A stretch of 64,000 nt of DNA, from contig QANU01086934.1 in assembly GCA_003254905.1 (NCBI GenBank), forward strand, positions 154,032 through 218,031. The letters are read 5' to 3'. Source of the DNA: Nissolia schottii. Lineage: Eukaryota; Streptophyta; Magnoliopsida; Fabales; Fabaceae. Made by a program: the position numbers and the translations under genes. The notes beneath the pieces were generated by a model. The model was given only the letters and a program-made list of their open reading frames with translations, was not told the DNA's origin and searched no databases. Below are positions 1 to 12,500 of this stretch, piece by piece (positions within the stretch are counted from its first letter, which is position 1; each line of letters opens with the position of its first letter).

Positions 1-299
1 TCTAAAATTATATCAAGAAGTATCAATACCTTCGCAAAAGTACCTAAAAATGAGATAAAATTATGAAATTAATTATGCTAAACTTGATAGTGCATGATTG
101 AGAGATAGTGTAAAAACAATTTAAAATTTAATTTCTAAACCGTAAAAACATCAAGAAGGCATGACAAAAATTTTAAAACAGTATATAATGAGGTGTCTCC
201 CGCGTCCCCTAATTGGACCAATCTGTGTCATAATGATAGCGAATAGTGCTGGCACCGTTGAGCTGTTGAATGTGCGAGTGAGAGTAAAATGAAACGAGG
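1..299. other. Upstream region of the AT3G52170-like gene
   Basis: This stretch is AT-rich at its start and becomes mixed near 200-300, leading into the pyrimidine-rich leader of the gene that follows. I see no open frame of interest. It probably holds the promoter, but I cannot point to a convincing TATA box or transcription start. Confidence 0.4.
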
Positions 300-394
300 G
301 TTTTAGGCTTCCCGTCCCTTCCCTTCTACCCTCTCCCTCCACACAGTGTCTCCCTCTCTCTCCCCCGACCGCCGCAACCACCTTCCTCTTACTG
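300..394 (+). other. 5'UTR exon of the AT3G52170-like gene (inferred)
   Basis: A CT-rich leader is followed by an excellent donor (ACTG then GTAAGT) at 394/395. The paired acceptor is TCTGCAG ending at 1379, 30 bases before the chosen start codon. CT-rich leaders with a first intron in the 5'UTR are common in plant genes. The transcription start is inferred and could lie anywhere near 250-330. Confidence 0.5.
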
Positions 395-1379
395 GTAAGT
401 CTCCCTTTGCTCTTCAATTTCCATTTATTCCTTTGTTTTCAGTTTGGCCTCTTCATTTTCCTCTTTCTTCTAGTTTAATTTGTTTGTTTTCCTGAATTTG
501 AGTTCAATTCAACCCTCACAAAGTTGTATTCGGTGCTCGTTTCATTTGGTATATAGCTAATTAGGTCTCACCCTCTCCCCTTTTTTTTTAAAATTAAACT
601 TACAAACCTATTATAGTTGATTGTGTTGCCGTCAGTTTCTGGGCTATTGACCTGGGCAATACTACTGCACTGGTTGTATTGTTTAGTATTGATGAAATCA
701 TGTATAGCTTCACTATTCTAGTCTAGGTTCACTATTTTTGTTAGCTTCACATGCTAGAATGTTAGTCAACTATTGCTATTACTTACCTTTATAATTGTTC
801 ATTCGCCTTGATTAGCTCCTGTTCTTAATAATGCATTCATAGTGTAAAACTGCAAATGAGATCCCTTCTGTGTCTGTGTCTAAACATATACAGACACGCT
901 CTCTCTTTAATACTTCTGTGACTTTTCCATCCCTTTTTTTTTTCTTATTAATTGTGTTGTATACTCTAGAGTAGCGTTTGCTTCCTGTCCCAGGATAGAA
1001 AAGATGGTAATAGTGGGACAGTAGAGACATGTCTACTGTGTCTCTCATTTGTGGAGGTGCTTTTGTCTCCGTCCCTGTCTCCAAACATATTTCTGTCTCT
1101 AATGTCTTTGTCTTCTCTGTCACAATACATGAACCAAACGCTATATATTGTTCTCAGCTGTTGGTGTTGTAAAGGAGCTGTTTTTTGGTTTCCCCTTCCT
1201 ATGTTGTGTTGTAATGGTCTGTTGTCTGCCAACAGCTCAGCAAGCTTTTGTGATTTTGAAATATTTTTGGAGAATCTTATGTAACTGTTCAATGATGATA
1301 TGTCTAAGCTAACTTGCAAATGATGTAAATCCTATATGTTTTGTAACCGTTCTTTCTGGTTGGACTACAATGTCTGCAG
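395..1379 (+). other. 5'UTR intron carrying a small MITE
   Basis: The intron is bounded by GTAAGT and TCTGCAG. It is T-rich, as plant introns are. Inside it sits a foldback element at 972-1143, listed separately. Several short open frames on both strands here come from that element and look meaningless. Confidence 0.55.
972..1143. mobile_element. Small MITE with TAGCGTTTG termini, in the 5'UTR intron
   Basis: The ends are inverted: TAGCGTTTGCTTCCTG on the left and CATGAACCAAACGCTA on the right. A TA dinucleotide at both borders is compatible with a Stowaway-type target duplication. The interior is full of TGTCTCTGTCT-like words. Similar termini (GCGTTTAGT...ACTAAACGC) recur at 46.1 kb and, more weakly, at 24.9 kb. 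It is too short to code for a transposase. Confidence 0.5.
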
Positions 1380-1409
1380 GTTTGTGTTCTAAAAGCTGTG
1401 CTAAACGTG

Positions 1410-4400
1410 ATGCATTCTATAAAGGGTGGCTGGGTGGGGCAAACATTTGCCCTTGCTAAGCGTAATGAATCTGATAGTAGAAAGACCCGTATTCGGCGTT
1501 CAAAGGAGGAAAGAAAGGCAATGGTTGAATCCTTTATAAAAAAGTAATTGTGTAATAGTTTCTCTTGATCCATGATTTACTATCCTGAGGTGGACTTCAA
1601 GTTGTCATATAATTTCGAAGTATATGTAGCCAATGGCTAACCCCACTTAGTGAAAAAAGGCTTGATTATAGTTGCATATAATTTCAAGATCTACTTGTAC
1701 CATTGGTTGTGCTCTTCTTCTTCAATTATTAAATTTATTTGTCTAATCCACACTCTCATTTCAAATTTTCATCTGTCCTAAGTCAAGAATACATTGTACA
1801 TCATACCAATATTTGATAGTCTAACTTTGCAGGATGTCATTGATTGTTAACAAATTCTTTTGTTGTTTGGTGTTTATTTTGCCACCGGAGACGATATGTA
1901 TTTGCTAATAGAACACTCATTGTATTATATGCTTGAAGGTTGAACACTCGGACTCTTTAGCATACCCCAATTTTTTTCTTTTATTGTTAGTATGATTTAA
2001 GTCTAACAATAGAAGCCCATTTTTTGTCAATGATTTATTGAATTTATAACCATCACCTTTATTAATCACCCCGTTACTTGATTCCAGGTACCAAGAGTCA
2101 AACAATGGAAACTTTCCATCACTTAATCTTACCCACAAAGAAGTTGGTGGTTCTTTCTACACAGTACGGGAAATTGTACGAGATATAATTCAAGAAAATA
2201 GGGTGTTAGGTCCTGCTAAGTTCAGTTTACAAGATCTGACATCTGATCAATTTTTTGAACTCAATCCATTGGGTTCAATTGCCAGAGATCCTCAATCTTT
2301 TTTGGCTGCATCTTCAAATGTAAATCATCCTGAACCTAACAACCATCTGCATACAAGTGGCAAAAATCTTTCTGTTTCTGAGGAGTATCATACTGGAGCT
2401 GACCATCAGGAGGTTGCCAAAGGGCATGTTGAAAATGTTAGCCAGGTAGATGTCATAAACAAGGAATGGATTGAAGCTACTTTTATTTCTGATGGTTATT
2501 ATGGTGAAGCTGAGCATGTGGAGGTTGATAAAGGGCATGTCGTAAACGGCAGTCAGGCAGATGTCATAAAGAAGGAATGGATTGAAGCCACCGTTGTTTC
2601 TGATGGGTATCATACTGGAGCGGAGCATGAGATTGTTGACAAGGGGCTTGTCATAAATAGTAACCAGGTAGATGCAATAAACAAGGAATCCAGTGAAGCT
2701 ACTAAACCTGAGATGCAGGTAAGTGAGCCTATGGCACCCAAACAGAATGTTGAACAAGAGTTGGCTACAGCTGCAGTATCAATGGCCAAAGTAACTGCTG
2801 TGACAGAAGACATGATAGTAGAGACATTTCCAGCAAGGCCTGTTGTTGCTAGCACTGCTGACAAAATAGAAGTTCTTGGAGAGTTGAGAGGCTCAATTAG
2901 TTCGCCAGAGAATGGTATACAGATGTTGGAATTGGAAAAAGGCCAGGAGAGATCTGAATTAAATGATATGGAGCCCACAAAGACTTCTAATTTACCGGAT
3001 GAAAAAATTGAGGATGGCCTTGGAAATCAAATATTAAAGAACACTGGCCAGGATGAAGAGAAGACACTCGGAGATACATTAGCAGAAAGCTCAAAACATT
3101 CAACCCATAAAGAACCTATGGGTCATGAATTTGAAGACTGCACTGAACCTCAAGTTAGAGTATCTCATCAAAATACTGTAACCTCTGAAGCCATCGACCA
3201 AAGTCAGATGATAGATGGAGGAGATAAGGTATTTTTTTCTACTTTTATTGTTATTATTATTTTGCTTGGAACTCCTCTCTCTACTCTTATATGTTACTTT
3301 TGACAAATGTACATAGATTAAGAAAACAATTAATTTGCACATGCTTAAAGAAAATATCAAGTGCTTAGACTAAATTACCCTTATTTAAAATTGTAATGCA
3401 ATTAATACAATAGTAGAAAGTTCATAATAAATAGGGGCATAATTGAAAATACATTAATTAATATTTCCTTAATATAATCAAACGACAACTAATTTTGGAC
3501 AAAGTTTTGGTTGAAACTTGACATATAAAAGTGGACAAAGGGAGTAGTTTATATTCTCACTCTTTAGGGATATTTCTATTAATAGGGCTCATAACATACT
3601 TGTGAATTTCAGGCCTACGATTCTGGATTACTAATGATAGGAAAAATTATAAGTAACCCCTTTTAATGCAGTGGCCCATGATAACTCCATAGAATAGTAA
3701 TGCCTTACAAAAAAGTGTAATTTATTGACCACAATGAATAAAACCCCGTGTTTGACTGCAAACATTAGTGATAAAGTATAATTAATTCCTTACTATGCTG
3801 TAGGTAGTAGTAAAATCAAATCATGCATCAAAATAGAAATTCTTCTCTTACCTGCCAACATTTTCCTTTTCTTGACCATAAGTACTGCATCAATGAATTT
3901 GCAAGTGTCGGTAAAGATTAAGTCACTTGGGTCCTGTCAATAATGAGCAGTTTATAAATCTTATTAACTACTTTTTTTAGCTATGAGAGCTGAAATTTCC
4001 TTGTAACAGCTAAATGCGTTTTTACAGACAAGCATTCAAGATGACTTCCAAACCAAAAACATGACCAATACCATTACCCAGGGATTGAAATCTTCAGAGG
4101 AAAGCCTGCAGAAAGCTAATAAGCATAGAGTTGATGGGCAAATTGGTGGCAATTCCCAAAGAAGAAGCAACACAACTTTAGATAGGATCAATCTGTAAGT
4201 ATAATTTGATGATTTAATCTTAAAATTCTGTGCAGATTGAGAATGCCTTTTAATTCGTAGGGGTGAAATTAATTTGGTTCTTTCCCAACAGCTAATTTGT
4301 TCTTTCAATGGTTTTTCGCTGCAGAGAATCATGGGATGGAACAGTTAAGAATTCTGCAAAACAAGAAACCAACCCACTTTTAGCCATCTTTAAAGCATTT

Positions 4401-4433
4401 GTTGATGCCTTTGTGAAGTTTTGGTCTGAATGA
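1410..4433 (+). CDS. AT3G52170-like DNA-binding (HTH-domain) protein
   Basis: The model has four coding exons: 1410-1543, 2088-3228, 4028-4194 and 4325-4433. All junctions are GT/AG and the phases join without a stop, giving 516 residues. The start is the ATG that opens MHSIKGGWVGQTFALAK, matching my recollection of how this family begins. Residues of about 28-92 form the conserved basic and helical region (KTRIRRSKEERKAMVESF, then FPSLNLTHKEVGGSFYTVRE and IIQENRVLGPAKF), the helix-turn-helix-type segment after which Arabidopsis AT3G52170 is described as DNA binding. The middle is acidic, low in hydrophobic residues and probably disordered. It contains a 37-residue tandem repeat at about 145-250. 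The C-terminus ends in a conserved hydrophobic tail (NPLLAIFKAFVDAFVKFW). Intron 2 (3229-4027) contains MITE-like sequence. The molecular role of the family is poorly known. The family call is confident; the function is not. Confidence 0.85.
2386..2703 (+). repeat. 111-bp (37-aa) in-frame tandem repeat, about 2.9 copies
   Basis: Three head-to-tail copies start at 2386, 2497 and 2608 inside exon 2 of the AT3G52170-like gene. Each codes for a unit containing KGHV/KGLV, then Q.D.I.KEWIEAT (degenerate in copy three) and SDGY. Copies one and two are full length at 37 codons. Copy three decays after about 32 codons. Confidence 0.85.
3305..3546. mobile_element. Degenerate MITE in intron 2 of the AT3G52170-like gene
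   Basis: The right end reads GTGGACAAAGGGAGTAG, resembling the 'ggacggagggagta' termini of a MITE group widespread in dicots. The left border is not clear; a weak inverted counterpart (CTACTCTTATATG...TTTTGACAAA) lies near 3279-3305. The interior is AT-rich without an open frame. Confidence 0.35.
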
Positions 4434-6711
4434 AGATTTTACTACCATCAGTTCTCTCTTTTTCTTTTCCGTTGTGTTTTACCTTTGGTAGTTATGCAGT
4501 GTGATGTTCCTGTAGCTGTCAAATAATGTTTCTTGTAGTCGTGTTCCGAATCTGCATGAATGGAAGGCATGTTTTCTGATGATATTTTCCCCCTCTTTTT
4601 ATTTTTAATTTTACATTTTTAAACTGAAGAACTAATCAATCAAAGCCACGTTTCATGCTACTTCAAAACCCCTGCCATCAGTCCATCGCCATGGGGATGG
4701 GGTCCTTCCACCCACTCTCTCCCTTTATACCGTTCCCCTTTCCTTCTTTTTCCATGCTACCCTTTTTGCCGATCCCCGCAAAGCATTTTAAATTTTAAGC
4801 AAACTAATTCTTAAAATTAAAAACTACAAAAATAATGCTATCATGAGACAACATGTTAACATATTTGTTTATATTTTAATGTACTTGAACTCAAAGAAAA
4901 AATATTATTATTTATGTCCATTAATATTGAAATATGTATTACTAATTGTAAATTATAGTGAACTTTAATTTTAAATGTGACTCATGTAACAGTAGCATTA
5001 ACAGAAAGAAGTTGGTCAAATGGTTGGCCAAGTGGTTAAGCTCACAATCTAGTGATCTGATTTTAGATCTTGTAAGTCATATACATTATTCTAAAAACTA
5101 GTGTTACGACCAAAGAATGGATTGAAATGGCTTAGGTTGCTTTAATCAACTTCTCTCCATGATGTCTGACCTATTACATAGAAAAACATTGGTTTGGATG
5201 GTTTGTTCGTTATCCTATGATTTCGCAAAAAATAAATGTTAAATCCACTAAATTTTTTTGTGGTTTTTCATCCACTGTAATTTTGGTGGTTCCCCCACCA
5301 TATTTTTGATAGTTTCCTAATCTTTTCACCCCTTTATAAAATAGTTATCAACCACTTCTTGTATGTTGATTTTGGGCATCTCATTTGATTTGCTTTTTTA
5401 ACTTTGTTGTCTCTTTTGTTGTTTTATTTTTCTTTCTAATTGTCTGATTCAGGTCTAATTTTCAGGTTGAAAAGATGTGACATATTATTCATCAAAATCA
5501 TATGCACCAGCACAAGTTCATCTTGATCATGACTCTATGACTAATGTTTCTCTTCCATTATTTTTAATCTTTTCATTGGTTGGCCAAACTTTCTGCCTGG
5601 CCGTGCAGATTTAATTTCTATGTAAATGTTAAATTGCATCTTGAGAGTCAATGTTTTTTTCTGTGATCCATCAAAAATAAAATATGTAAAAGATTCATCA
5701 AAATAGAAATTTCACACACTAATAAGAAAATACCAGTTATATGCTTCAAGTCACATAATAAATATTATACTTCCATAATTAAGATTAAGAAACCATTATT
5801 TAAGAAGTACATCAAACCCTATAAATATTGTACTCCCATAATTATATGACTCACTTCGTGTATGACATCTTGACAACCTATAAAAGATACTTAAAAATAA
5901 CTAATATTTATTGACTTTTTAAAAGTCATGCTTTCTTTTTTCATCGACAAGAGCTTGGTGATGTATTTATAATGAGATTGAATTGTGAATAGAATATTTT
6001 AAAAACGGAGTAATTGTTTCACTGTCATATTTCTCTAAAGAAGATGAATATGACTCTTGAAAGAAAAAAGTTGGTAGAAACTCACAGTATGAACAGTGTT
6101 CAAAAAGATAAATCTATCACTATTATGAAGATCACTTTTTTACAAGTAATTTTTTATGCCAAGATAGTTTGTTGAAGTGAAATTGACAACTTTACTATTA
6201 ATGATAATATGTGGCCTTGCAACCCTGTAACCACTGCAACGCACACAATTCAATAGTAACCATTTTTTTTAGTTGTTAAACGAGGGATAGCAGAGTGTGT
6301 TGTGTCTCTTCTCATGACCTTTTTTTTTTGTCCAAACCATGTCAAGATGTATCAACTAATAATATTGTAAATTTATAATTTTATAAATAAATTGACCCAC
6401 TTAAACTCTAGGTTAACCAGGTTATTCCACCATGGATCATGAGTTAAGTGAGTTGTGCCAAATAAACTCGCTTTTAAATAAGTTAAAAATTTGTCAACTT
6501 AGCATTTTTGGTGAGTTAAACTGGTTATTTCATTCTATGCAACCCACTTTGACAGCTCTACATGAATCAAAAGTATTTTTTTTTTAAGTAATAAGTCTTG
6601 TTATTATAGTATTCTATATTTTGTAAATTTTATCATATCGTCATGTCAATATTGTATCGTTGTATGATATTGTATCATTTACAACATCAATATGTTTTTA
6701 TTTATTCATTT

Positions 6712-6757
<46 letters not shown>

Positions 6758-7752
6758 ATAATTATTAATAATAAAAAAAAAAACGATAGTAACTATCACG
6801 TGCATTAACACGGGTTAGCTACACTAGTTGAGAGTATAAAGTTTGACTTCCATTTACTCTCCATTGTCTTAGCCAATAAAAAAGGTTGATCATTGACAAG
6901 TCGCATGTTTGAACCTCACCTCTCCTCTTTGGTGAGGTAAATGGTAGTAGACTCACTCACTTCTATACACCTACAATCACACAAGTGCTACAAAACAAGA
7001 TAAAAACAAGAGAGTAAATTAGTTTCAATTTGACCAGTAACAAAAAATTATATTTAATTTGGTTTCTCTCAATTTCAAATGAGAGTCGAGTTAGTCTTTT
7101 TATTTAGTTATACTTTATATATGTGGTTAAACTTATTTTTATAAGGGTAGTTAAACATATCAAGAACAATATTGTTATTTTTCTTTATCCCCTATTTCAG
7201 ATTCTCACCTCCTTTGTTTCTCTCTCCCACGATATCTCTTTCCTGGGTGGTTTTGAGAACGCAATGTCAAAGGCATGTTGTGGAAGTGACGACAGCGGTG
7301 GTGAGACGACCGAAATGGAGCAACCATAGTGGTGGAACATGTCAATGGCGATGCAATAAGTCGAGTGATGAAGGAGGAAGTGTCAAAGGGATTAGGAGAG
7401 ATAGAAACAAAGGGATTGAGATAAGAGTGAAGGAAAAGTAAAGATTTAATATATTTAACTATATTTATGAAAATGTGTTCAACCATGTTTATGAGGCGAG
7501 ACTATGCACAAAAAAACAAACTTGACCTGGGTTTAAAATTGATGAAAGTAATTTTATTTTAATAACTAAATTCAACCCTTCAATAATTTCACAATAATTA
7601 AATTGGACATTTACTCAAAACAAAATTAGCTAAAAAGGCATTCCCATCATCTTCATGACTTCATCATCATGATTTCTTTCTTTTAAAAATAATAATAATA
7701 ATAATAATAAAAATCATAAAACTCTCCAAACCCCAAGTGCAAGCAAACCTCC
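4434..7752. other. Intergenic, AT-rich; no gene seen
   Basis: After the stop codon a 3'UTR-like stretch runs to about 4560, then AT-rich sequence. It includes a TA/TG microsatellite (6715-6760). A probable MITE lies at about 7015-7620; both of its ends read GAGTAAAT followed by weakly matching inverted AT-rich sequence. The small open frames at 7123-7486 lie inside that element and have no recognisable domain. Confidence 0.5.
6715..6760. repeat. (TA)n(TG)n microsatellite
   Basis: About 16 TA units run directly into a short TG run. It is a plain simple-sequence repeat. Confidence 0.9.
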
Positions 7753-8235
7753 ATGGCTTCCGACCACCTCCCTACATTGGCTCTGTTGGGTTCAATCAAC
7801 GGAGGCTCTCTTGGCTGGAGGATGATCATAGGTATCTATCAACGTGCACCTATTTTAACTCAACTATAGTTCATACTAGAATTTTATATCAATTATCCAG
7901 TCACCTTGTTAAACTTGTTGTTAAATGGGATGTAAAATAAGATATAATTATTAATTAATTGGTTGGTAAACACTCAATTTATCAAAATTAATATGCCTAA
8001 GTATAAGACAATAAATCCTAACAAATGTATGTGGTTTACTCTCTTTAGTTTTAGCATGGAAGATCTTTTTCCTTGTGATCCTATGGCTTAATTTGTGCAT
8101 TAGGAAAATAGGAGAGAGAGGTAGCAGAGCGATACTTGTGTTGGCTAGAGACTTGCTACATATATGGTGCTTATTATGCAGAGAGACCTTGGTTTCGCTA
8201 AACAAAGCAGGTGGTCTACTTTTTTATTGAAGAGG
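7753..8235 (+). pseudogene. F-box pseudogene, internally deleted paralogue of the 28.7-kb gene
   Basis: The sequence around 7731-7775 matches the start of the F-box gene at 28680: an A/C-rich leader, then ATGGCTTCC...CACCTCCC, coding MASDHLP against MASSEHIP. It then jumps, near 7778, to the end of that gene's first exon (GTTGGGTTC, then CTTG...TGGAGGATGAT and the donor AGGTATC). Intron-like sequence follows with local similarity (TCATACTAGAATTTT). At 8155-8235 it matches the end of exon 2 (ATGGTGCTTATTATGCAGAG, then CTTGGTTT, AACAAAGC, AAGAGGTAA). Most of the F-box and FBA coding sequence is therefore missing. Because it keeps intron sequence, it arose by DNA duplication rather than retroposition. 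Confidence 0.7.
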
Positions 8236-9557
8236 TAACTCATCCTATACTTGTGCAACATTTAGTTGCATGGATCCTAAATTTCCTAACTCTTTTTTGA
8301 ACAAAGCAAGTGCTCTAGTGGCTTACACCCCTGCCCGTCGCTGTCGTCGCCACAACCCCTACATCGCCACCCATCACCACCAATGTGATCTCCAAACTCA
8401 AAATCCCACCCAAAGTCGCAAGTTCAGATCTATTATTTTCGATGGTTGACGCTTGGCTTGCTAGTCACTGCCTTTGCCCAACCGCTATTGATAGCATCTC
8501 ACTAACTCGCATCTCTCCAATCGTTGCCGACAATAAGCTTAGATCTGCATTTTCAGAATGGAAGATGTGGAAATGACAAAGAGATGGTGAGTTAACGGCC
8601 ATGTGTGCTGCCCTGACATCGCAAACAGACAGAGGGATAAATAGGGGGAAACGGTGAAAAAGTTCAAAGACCTATGAGCAGCTTTTATTTTATTTTTTTA
8701 GTTTAAGGACCTAAGTGAACAATGCGGAAAAGTTCAAGAACCTATGTGCGGTGGTGTGGACCTTTCTCTTGCTACTTGAAGTGGTAATGAGGTTTCTCTT
8801 TAGTTCAAAAGGGGTGTTTCATAGTCATAGTGCTGAATACTACTAATATGATACTATATTTCTAAATAAATTTAATATTCTAACAGGCAGAGTGAGAAAA
8901 AAAAAAAAAAACCTTTAAAAACTTTGCCTAAGTAAAAGAAAAAATGCTTTTTGAACAGTAATAGTTGCTTTAAATTTATCCCCTTTTGCTCCATGAAGTT
9001 CCGCCACTGCCTCTAGCTACCTACTAAGAAATCAAGACGGGTTAAATTTTTTATCTTTTAAATAAAAAAGAAAAATTCCATTTATTGATTCCTAGCGTTC
9101 TTCATAATCATACTTGCTAACAAAAGCAGTGAAATAAATCCTCACAAATTTGAATTTTAATCTATGTTAGAGAGTTTTTATTGTTTGACGGTGTGATAAC
9201 AGTTGAAATGATGTGATAAAATTGAATAGAGAGAGAGAGAGAGAGGATACCCTCCGAAAGCCTCAAATCAGAGACTGCGCAAAGGCGCACCAGTGCCATT
9301 AAATTGCTCCTCAAACTGTGGCAGAGGATCAGAAAAAGGGCATCTTCGTTCTTTTCTTGTTTCAAATCATGGAATTGAATTCCGATAGAGATCGATCCTC
9401 CTCCTCTCTGCAGTTGGTTTGACCTATTTTAAGAGATCCCATGGAAGAATCATGTCTGCCGTCCCGTGATCCGCAGCAGCGGCGGACTGGATGAAAGCTC
9501 GTTGATTCGCCGCAGCGCTCTCCTGCATCTCATGCTAATGCCAGCCATTCCACACCA
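8236..9557. other. Intergenic region before the RBR copy
   Basis: At 8290-8760 there is moderately GC-rich sequence with no recognised product; phrases such as AAGTTCAA.GACCTATG occur twice, suggesting old transposon material. An (AG)n run lies at 9229-9244. The region 9440-9557 directly precedes the RBR frame and includes 21 RBR-like codons upstream of the first ATG, after an in-frame TGA at 9492-9494. Confidence 0.45.
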
Positions 9558-12500
9558 ATGACCGCCGCAAAGTGGCTGCGCACTCTCATTTCTCCACTCC
9601 CGTCAAAGCCCTCGCCGGAGCTGCAGCGCTTCTTGACATCGTGCGACAAGGATGTCACCAGTGACGTTGTGCTCAGAGCACAGATCATATTGGGGGCCAT
9701 ATTTCCTGCCAGTCCTCTTGGAGCTGGAAGCCTGATGGAAAATATTTGGGCGGAGCAGCGAAGATTGGAATCCCTCAAGTTATACTACAGGGTATTGGAA
9801 GCAATATGCCGATCAGATGCCGGAATACTGCATGCCACTAATTTGTCGTCACTGCTAACTAATGAGAGGTTCCATCGATGTATGCTTGCATGTTCTGCAG
9901 AATTAGTCCTGGCAACTCACGTCACAGTAACGACGATGCTGCTGTTCCCTGCAGTGCTGGAGAGGACTGGAATCACGGCTTTTGATCTCAGCAAGGTCAT
10001 TGAAAGCTTCGTCAGGCATGAAGAATCCCTCCCAAGAGAGTTGCGGCGACATCTCAATTCATTGGAAGAGCGTCTTTTGGAGAGTATGGTGTGGGAAAAG
10101 GGCTCCTCCATGTATAACTCTTTGGCAGTTGCTAGACCTGCCCTTGCCGCAGAAATAAATCGTCTTGGACTGTTAGCTGAACCAATGCCATCGCTAGATC
10201 AAATTGCAATGCACATTAACTTCTCTTGTGGCGGAGGGTTGCCCCTTAAGACGACAAGTAATTGTTCTCGTTTCTTTGCTTCAACATTCTAAGTAGATCA
10301 TCATCATCATCATCCCTTAGACCCCTCCTGGTTACTATAAATGTTGCATAGAATTGTTCCTTCTCCCTTCGAAATGCACGCACGCGTTGGAAATACTAAC
10401 TCTCAACTGAACTAACATGTCTGTCAATGAATTGATTTCAGCTCAAAATGGGAATGCTGCATCACCAAAGCGACTCTGTACAGAATATCGAAATGTGTTA
10501 GCGGAACAAAATCTGTTTACTTCACCGGTGAAGGATCGGCTTCTTCCCTTCATTAACCTTAAGTCAAAGTTACCCCCACCTCCTTTGCAATCAGCATTTG
10601 CCAGGTAGAACTTGGATGAGTCTAGCAGTGGCTATCTAAGTCAATATGCATTATTTCAAATTTTACCACTTTACCTGTTATCTTCTCTTGTGCTTTGCAT
10701 TCCCTGCAGTCCAACAAAACCAAATCCAGGAGGTGGAGGGGAAACATGTGCAGAAACTGGGATCAGCATCTTTTTTGCCAAGGTATTGTACCGTAATTGT
10801 TAACAAGGACTCTATCACGTTCTGGTCCTAATTTAATTATTAGGTTATTAATGAGGCCCAAATATAGGGATTAATATTTAAAAATTAGGGTTAAGGGTTG
10901 TTTAGTAGTTTTATAATAAATATTTGGTTATTTAAGGTTGAGTAGAAAGCATTAGGAATTGGGAACCTGTACTAAAATTAGGAGAGCCGGTAGCCTCTCG
11001 AAGTGCTATCATTGGGAGAGTCGGTGGCCTCTCGATGTGCTACCAATCCTTGTTCTTATTATCTCATTTTCACTTCAATAATATATTTATGTTTCCTTGA
11101 TTATATTTGATGCTCGTTACAAACTCACAAGCTACATGCAACAATATTTGTTGATTTCTGCATACAATGATTTTTTCAATTTGGTGGACTTGATGAAACT
11201 ACTGGGTGTAATTGTGTATTTACCCTGTATTCATTCAATGAGGCAATGAATCTAAATTTGTTATTTTGAAGCTCCAAATTTTGTGATCCTTAATGTGGTG
11301 TCAGGATGTGTTAGTGTTTTATTATATCCCGCCAATTGAATTTGCCTTTCGGACATTTGAGTTGTTTCATGATGCTTGGGAAGCTATTCTGGTTGATGTG
11401 TTAAGTTTTGATGCTTCAAGTCACCGTAACCATGACAGCTTGTCTGCAATTTCTGTCTTTCCTAGATCATTAAGTTGGGAGCTGTCAGAATAAGTGGCAT
11501 GGTTGAAAGGCTACAATTATCTCAGCAGATAAAGGAGAATGTATACTGTCTTTTCCAGCAAATCCTAAATCAGCGGACATCTCTCTTCTTCAACCGCCAT
11601 ATTGACCAAATCATTTTGTGTTGCTTCTACGGAGTTGTAAAGGTTTGTTAGTTTTACAAACTCAAGAATGTCGTGTTTATGTTGTTATTACCCTTTTTTA
11701 TTCCTCATCTTATAACGTTTCGCAGCTATCAAATCTGGACCTAACTTTTAAGGAGATCATATATAACTATGGAAAGCAGCCACAGTGCAAACCACAAGTT
11801 TTTCGCAGTGTGTTGGTGGCAAGCCGTAATGGGGTATGTAACCTGTTTGTTGCTTACATTAACTTTTTTTAATCTTAGAAATTGTGACCTTATAAATGAT
11901 CTGGATAGAAGCAGAGAAGAGTACAGGAGCATGTCAACATCGTGAAATTTTACAATGGAATATTCGTTCTCTCTGTAAAGCCACTGGTCGATGAACTGAA
12001 AAAAAGCCGGATGCCTGAAGTTAATATTAAAAATGATGGTACCTGATTGTTTGCTCAGATGCTTTTTCAGTTATATAACTGGCATTCATTGCTATATATA
12101 CACACACACACACCTGTTGCACCAATCCATTGACTCTCTTTCCAGGCAATTTAGCTGAATGTCCCGGGTCTCCTAAAAGATCATCTCCTTTCCCAAGCCT
12201 TCCTGACATGTCTCCAAAAAAAGTGTCTGCATCACATAATGTATTTGTCTCTCCACTACGATCATCTAAGGTACTTTGTTCATTAATCTCTTTGGCAGTT
12301 CACCTTTCGTTTTTGGCAATGTATCTGCATTTCAATCTATGAAGCACGGATATCCTTGGAGGCCCCATACCTGTGTCCGATATGTATCCATTTCGGATAC
12401 GTATCAGACACTGAGGACACACATGTCCTAGAGGTGTCGTGTTCCGCTACTTCTTTAAATTGTGAATCTCACTTTGTTTTATATATAATCTTAGTATCTT

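Noticed and set aside
2314-2978. Minus-strand open frames of 122 and 147 codons
   Set aside because: They are antisense to exon 2 of the AT3G52170-like gene and reflect its internal repeat.
5018-5045. GGTTGGCCAAGTGGTTAAGC, resembling a tRNA A box or a tRNA-derived SINE head
   Set aside because: No matching B box or tRNA fold follows at the right distance, so neither a tRNA gene nor a SINE can be supported.
6860-6960. TTAGCCAAT...TGTTTGAACCTCACC, weakly like A and B boxes of a SINE
   Set aside because: The boxes are poor and no poly-A tail or target duplication was found.
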